Below are positions 5,543-8,021 of a DNA stretch of 8,021 bases, piece by piece (within the stretch, counting starts at the first letter, position 1; every line of letters starts with the position of its first letter). A model generated the notes under the pieces. It had not been told where the DNA came from. It did not search any database and worked only from the letters and a program-made list of their open reading frames with translations. This DNA is from Chloroflexota bacterium (GTDB lineage: Bacteria; Chloroflexota; Dehalococcoidia; GIF9; UBA5629). Where the stretch lies: the NCBI GenBank assembly GCA_026389675.1, contig JAPLHJ010000086.1, positions 1-8,021 of the forward strand, in the 5' to 3' direction. The position numbers and the translations under genes are program-made.

Positions 5543-6478
5543 CTACGACTCTTTGAAGTATTTCATGTATATTTCTTCCAGTTCAAATTCTTCGACCTTC
5601 ATCTGTACCTTCAGACCGGTAGACTTGTAAACAACTTCTTCCAGCGCTTTGCTGATATTATCATCCGCCACCACAACGGTACTGTCAGCTACATTATCAA
5701 TGCTGACCGCTCCCGGAATTCTCAGGATATCGTCGCGGACATTAGTAGCGACCTGAGCAATGGGCAGGATTATATTGAATTTCCCCTTGCGAAGCGCTTC
5801 CCTGCCCAGCTTATCCACTGACCCGGACGCAACTATTTTGCCGTTGGAAAAAATCCCAACCTGTGTACATATCTTCTGCACCTGGTGCAACTGATGAGAC
5901 GAAATCAACACCGTGATTTTCTCTTTAGCCATATTCTGAATCAAGCTCAGTACCTGGTCAGTCCCTTCGGGATCAATGCCTGACGTGGGCTCATCGAATA
6001 TCGCCACCCTTGGTTGTTTGACCATGACATCGGCGATGCCCAGGCGCTGCTTCATACCGTGTGAATATTTACCTACCAGCTGGTCGGCTTTGTCTTTTAG
6101 ACCCACATCTTCAAGCAGCCTGTCGATGACTGCATTGAGCTTTTTAGTCTCAATGCCATTCAAACGGCCGGTATATCTTAAGTTTTCCCGCGCTGTCAGG
6201 TCATCGTAAAAACCGATCCTTTCGGGCATGTAGCCAACCACTTTCTTGACCTTAATAGGTTCACGCGCCGGGTTGTAACCGGTTATCTTGATACTGCCTG
6301 CCGAAGGTTCGCTAAACCCCATAAGCATCAGTATGGTGGTAGTTTTTCCGGCGCCGTTGGGGCCTAAAAAACCGAAGACTTCCCCCTCGCCGATGCTCAA
6401 ATTGACACTGTCAACAGCAACGAATTTACCGTATTTTTTTGTGAGGTTTTGAGCCTCGATTACTTTGTTATTATTCAT
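5543..6478 (-). CDS. ABC transporter ATP-binding protein
   Basis: Nucleotide-binding subunit of the exporter, 311 residues. Walker A GPNGAGKT at 39-46, ABC signature in the variant form SHGMKQR (139-145), Walker B VAIFDEP at 158-164 with catalytic Glu163, and the switch His195 (SSHQ). The Q-loop position reads MPER, with Glu86 where many ATPases have Gln; this is common in the ABC-2-linked group. Residues after about 230 form the C-terminal extension seen in drug and NatA-like exporters. The ATG at 6478 is chosen, giving MNNNKVIEAQNLTKKYG; a TTG at 6526 in the same frame would add 16 non-conserved residues overlapping the upstream gene. No good Shine-Dalgarno site precedes the ATG, so translation probably depends on ribosomes ending at the NEW3 gene stop 7 nt upstream. 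Confidence 0.93.
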   Translation of the reverse strand: MNNNKVIEAQNLTKKYGKFVAVDSVNLSIGEGEVFGFLGPNGAGKTTTILMLMGFSEPSAGSIKITGYNPAREPIKVKKVVGYMPERIGFYDDLTARENLRYTGRLNGIETKKLNAVIDRLLEDVGLKDKADQLVGKYSHGMKQRLGIADVMVKQPRVAIFDEPTSGIDPEGTDQVLSLIQNMAKEKITVLISSHQLHQVQKICTQVGIFSNGKIVASGSVDKLGREALRKGKFNIILPIAQVATNVRDDILRIPGAVSIDNVADSTVVVADDNISKALEEVVYKSTGLKVQMKVEEFELEEIYMKYFKES

Positions 6479-6485
6479 TTTGATA

Positions 6486-7415
6486 TTAGCGGCGGCCAAA
6501 ACGGACGAAAATAACAGCAAGTGCAATTACTACCAGTAGCACAATGCCGACGCCAACCCAACCCCAGATAGTTGGTGTAAGCACGGTAGTCCTTATCTGC
6601 AAGTTGGTAAAGGCATTCTTTGCGTTCGGTTCAGCCTGCACAGTAATCATATAATCGCCGGCAATGGTTTTCTCGGACGGCCTCACGGTAACCTGTATCT
6701 CTTTCGTATCACCGGCTTTAAGCGAATCGATCTTGTCCGGCTTGCAGGTCACGGTCCAGCCATTGGGCCTGTCCTTCGCCTGGCAGCTAACCTCAACATT
6801 CTCCAGGTCTGCCGAACCGGAATTAGCGACAGTCACAGTAAAGTTATTGTCCTGCCCGGCGGTAGCTTCCGTATTCAATCTCCCGTCCGGAGTTGCCATT
6901 TTTAGATCATAGGCGGCCGTCACTATGGCTTTAAGCAGTATTGAAGATTTCAGATCACCGCTGCTTACTTCAAAAGTGATAGGGTATTCTCCCGGCGCCG
7001 GGACTTTCCAGGCGTAAGGCCTGACCGACAGCTTCACCGTTTCGGGATAGGCTTTGCCTGCGTCAAGGCGGATAGAAGCGATTTCCTGCCCTTCCCCATA
7101 GCCGGGTGCTATCGTGGATACAAAACCCTCGGGCACAACCGCCTTTAAGTCGAATATCTTCGATTCTTTTCCACCGGAATATGTGACGCTTATAGTGTAA
7201 GCGTAATTCACTCCCGCATAGCTGCTCAGGGCGGGATACTGGCAGGTTAACTCAAGTTTCTCCGCCGGCTGCGCATCATCACGAAGGATATTCTGCGAAA
7301 TGTCAGGGTTGCCGATTTGTGCAGCTTTTGCGGCAGGAATGTCCATAAAACCCAGTGCGATTAACGCCATTGCCAGTAAACCTATCATTACAGCAACGGC
7401 CATTTTCCTTGTCAT
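6486..7415 (-). CDS. Exported NEW3-domain protein, membrane anchored, partner of the ABC exporter
   Basis: A 309-residue secreted protein. Residues 1-32 are a signal peptide: charged start MTRK, hydrophobic core 6-24, probable cleavage after AAKA. Residues about 55-165 and 167-280 look like two beta-sandwich domains. The second has the phrases NNFTVTVANSGSADLENV (190-207), LKAGDTKEIQVTVRP (232-246) and AGDYMITVQA (252-261), typical of the NPCBM-associated NEW3 domain (an alpha-galactosidase-associated Ig-like fold). A C-terminal span at 284-305 ends in RFGRR, so it stays on the outer face with a short cytoplasmic tail. GGAGG (7423-7427) lies 7 nt before the ATG. As first gene of the operon it is probably made with the ATPase and permease; a role in capturing or guiding the exported substrate, or in sensing the envelope, is inference. 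Confidence 0.87.
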   Translation of the reverse strand: MTRKMAVAVMIGLLAMALIALGFMDIPAAKAAQIGNPDISQNILRDDAQPAEKLELTCQYPALSSYAGVNYAYTISVTYSGGKESKIFDLKAVVPEGFVSTIAPGYGEGQEIASIRLDAGKAYPETVKLSVRPYAWKVPAPGEYPITFEVSSGDLKSSILLKAIVTAAYDLKMATPDGRLNTEATAGQDNNFTVTVANSGSADLENVEVSCQAKDRPNGWTVTCKPDKIDSLKAGDTKEIQVTVRPSEKTIAGDYMITVQAEPNAKNAFTNLQIRTTVLTPTIWGWVGVGIVLLVVIALAVIFVRFGRR

Positions 7416-7488
7416 AGGTAGACCTCCATCAACATAATCACTAACTGAAGGAAATTTGCGCGGAAACCATCTTTGTAAACGGAAATAT

Positions 7489-7517
7489 AATTTAGCTTAA
7501 TATTATATTGCTGTCAA
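7489..7517 (-). promoter_or_regulatory. Predicted promoter of the NEW3/ABC operon
   Basis: On the minus strand a perfect TTGACA (7517-7512) is followed after 17 bp by TAAATT (7494-7489), four of six consensus bases. The start would be near 7482, giving a leader of about 67 nt before the ATG at 7415. An 8-bp inverted repeat (TTAATATT 7497-7504, AATATTAA 7517-7524) spans the -35 box, though such repeats are easy to find in AT-rich DNA. Confidence 0.55.
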
Positions 7518-7520
7518 ATA

Positions 7521-7535
7521 TTAACAACCTGTTAA
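7521..7535. promoter_or_regulatory. Palindrome between divergent promoters, possible operator
   Basis: TTAACA-ACC-TGTTAA is a perfect 6-bp inverted repeat with a 3-bp centre. It lies 3 bp upstream of the leftward -35 and 11 bp upstream of the rightward -35, so one bound protein could influence both the NEW3/ABC operon and the domain-II gene. No regulator gene is nearby to support it. Confidence 0.35.
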
Positions 7536-7546
7536 AATTGGGATTA

Positions 7547-7575
7547 TTGATTTATTAGCTTATTACAAATATACT
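7547..7575 (+). promoter_or_regulatory. Predicted promoter of the EF-Tu domain II-like gene
   Basis: TTGATT (7547-7552) and TATACT (7570-7575) are 17 bp apart and match consensus at four and five of six bases. Transcription would begin near 7582, about 37 nt before the ATG. Confidence 0.6.
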
Positions 7576-7618
7576 GAAAACATCGGACTTCTATTTAATT
7601 ACGCAGGGAGGTGTTTCC

Positions 7619-7873
7619 ATGGCGGAGTTAGAAATCGGTACCATTGTGGATTTCTTCGCCAGACCGGTTGTAGCGGCTGTGGAACTGACTGGTGAACTGA
7701 AAGTCGGCGATAAGATACGGATCCACGGACATACCACGGATATGGAATTCGTCGTCTCTTCAATGCAAATCAATAACCAGAATGTTACTGCGGCTAAATC
7801 CGGCGACGCGGTGGGACTAAAAGTGGCTGACAAGGTGCGTCACGGAGATAAGGTTTTCAAGGTTACTGATTAG
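7619..7873 (+). CDS. Free-standing EF-Tu domain II-like protein
   Basis: An 84-residue soluble protein whose whole length resembles the beta-barrel domain II of translational GTPases: [20 protein letters not shown] at 5-24, [17 protein letters not shown] at 25-41, then [19 protein letters not shown] at 45-63, [17 protein letters not shown] at 66-82. The GDKIRI and [11 protein letters not shown] phrases mirror the EF-Tu/EF-G/IF2 domain II pattern. There is no GTP-binding domain, so it cannot be a factor by itself. Small proteins like this are annotated as translation elongation factor-like in several archaea and bacteria, with no settled function. AGGGAGGTG (7605-7613) makes a strong ribosome site 5-6 nt before the ATG. 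Its end overlaps the convergent ribH by 11 bp. A role in RNA or ribosome binding is only a guess. Confidence 0.82.
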   Translation: MAELEIGTIVDFFARPVVAAVELTGELKVGDKIRIHGHTTDMEFVVSSMQINNQNVTAAKSGDAVGLKVADKVRHGDKVFKVTD

Positions 7874-8021
7874 CCTTTACACCAAAACTCTTAATCAGGC
7901 TGGCCATTTCGATGGCGCTATTAGCCGCGGCAAATCCCCTGTTGCCTTCCTTGGCTCCAGCCCTTTCGATAGCCTGTTCCAGGTTATCGGCGGTGATAAT
8001 TCCTTGAATTACAGGTATTCC
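7863..8021 (-). CDS. ribH: 6,7-dimethyl-8-ribityllumazine synthase, C-terminal fragment (partial at window edge)
   Basis: The last 52 codons of lumazine synthase, which condenses 5-amino-6-ribitylamino-uracil with dihydroxybutanone phosphate in riboflavin synthesis; it acts in the cytoplasm, usually as a pentamer or icosahedral shell. The visible part reads [20 protein letters not shown], then GAKEGNRGF and [12 protein letters not shown], matching the family C terminus (PV.fGvlTtd..eQA.eRaG.K.GNkG.eaA..AiEMa.L). The stop is TAA at 7865-7863. It overlaps the convergent domain-II gene by 11 bp. The active-site His region lies outside the window. Confidence 0.93.
   Translation of the reverse strand, partial: GIPVIQGIITADNLEQAIERAGAKEGNRGFAAANSAIEMASLIKSFGVKANQ

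Overview
The window holds ten protein-coding loci, two of them cut by its edges, and one of them broken by a frameshift. Gene content suggests a bacterium of the Chloroflexota, most like Dehalococcoidia: FmdB-type zinc ribbons, a separate ThiD2-like thiamine gene, a K+-independent membrane pyrophosphatase, an ABC-2 exporter with a NEW3-domain partner, and a free-standing EF-Tu domain II protein. This placement is inference from gene content and moderate base composition; no rRNA or other decisive marker is present. Starts are mostly ATG with good Shine-Dalgarno sites, and several sigma70-like promoters can be read.

Left part (1-1444). The first 41 codons of alanyl-tRNA synthetase run leftward from a GTG at 123. 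Divergently, two adjacent FmdB-family zinc-ribbon genes run rightward. The first (259-643) is split by an exact 31-bp tandem duplication (316-377); removing one copy restores a 117-residue protein with CxxC...CxxC. The second (667-1041) is intact and overlaps by 29 nt a gene for a ThiD2-like protein (1013-1444), related to the domain that stands alone or precedes thiamine-phosphate synthase in other bacteria.

Middle (1445-3890). A structured 200-bp regulatory region leads into hppA (1645-3825), a membrane proton pump driven by pyrophosphate. It has a strong promoter (1545-1573), a near-perfect dyad filling its spacer (1550-1571), a second dyad just upstream (1518-1533) and a predicted leader stem (1584-1615). 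hppA ends at a 13-bp stem terminator that also contains the stop codon of the convergent metallo-beta-lactamase-fold gene.

Right part (3859-8021). A glyoxalase-II-like metal hydrolase lies leftward of a three-gene leftward operon: an exported, C-terminally anchored NEW3-domain protein, an ABC ATPase and an ABC-2 permease. The three are almost contiguous (gaps of 7 and 2 nt) and probably form one transporter with an extracytoplasmic accessory protein. A divergent intergenic region (7416-7618) with two opposed promoters and a palindrome separates this operon from an 84-residue EF-Tu domain II-like gene. That gene overlaps tail to tail by 11 bp with the 3' end of ribH (lumazine synthase, riboflavin synthesis).

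I see no CRISPR array, insertion sequence, tRNA or rRNA. Most of the window is ordinary core genome. The points worth a second look are the frameshifting duplication, the regulatory region of hppA, the NEW3/ABC operon and the orphan domain-II protein.
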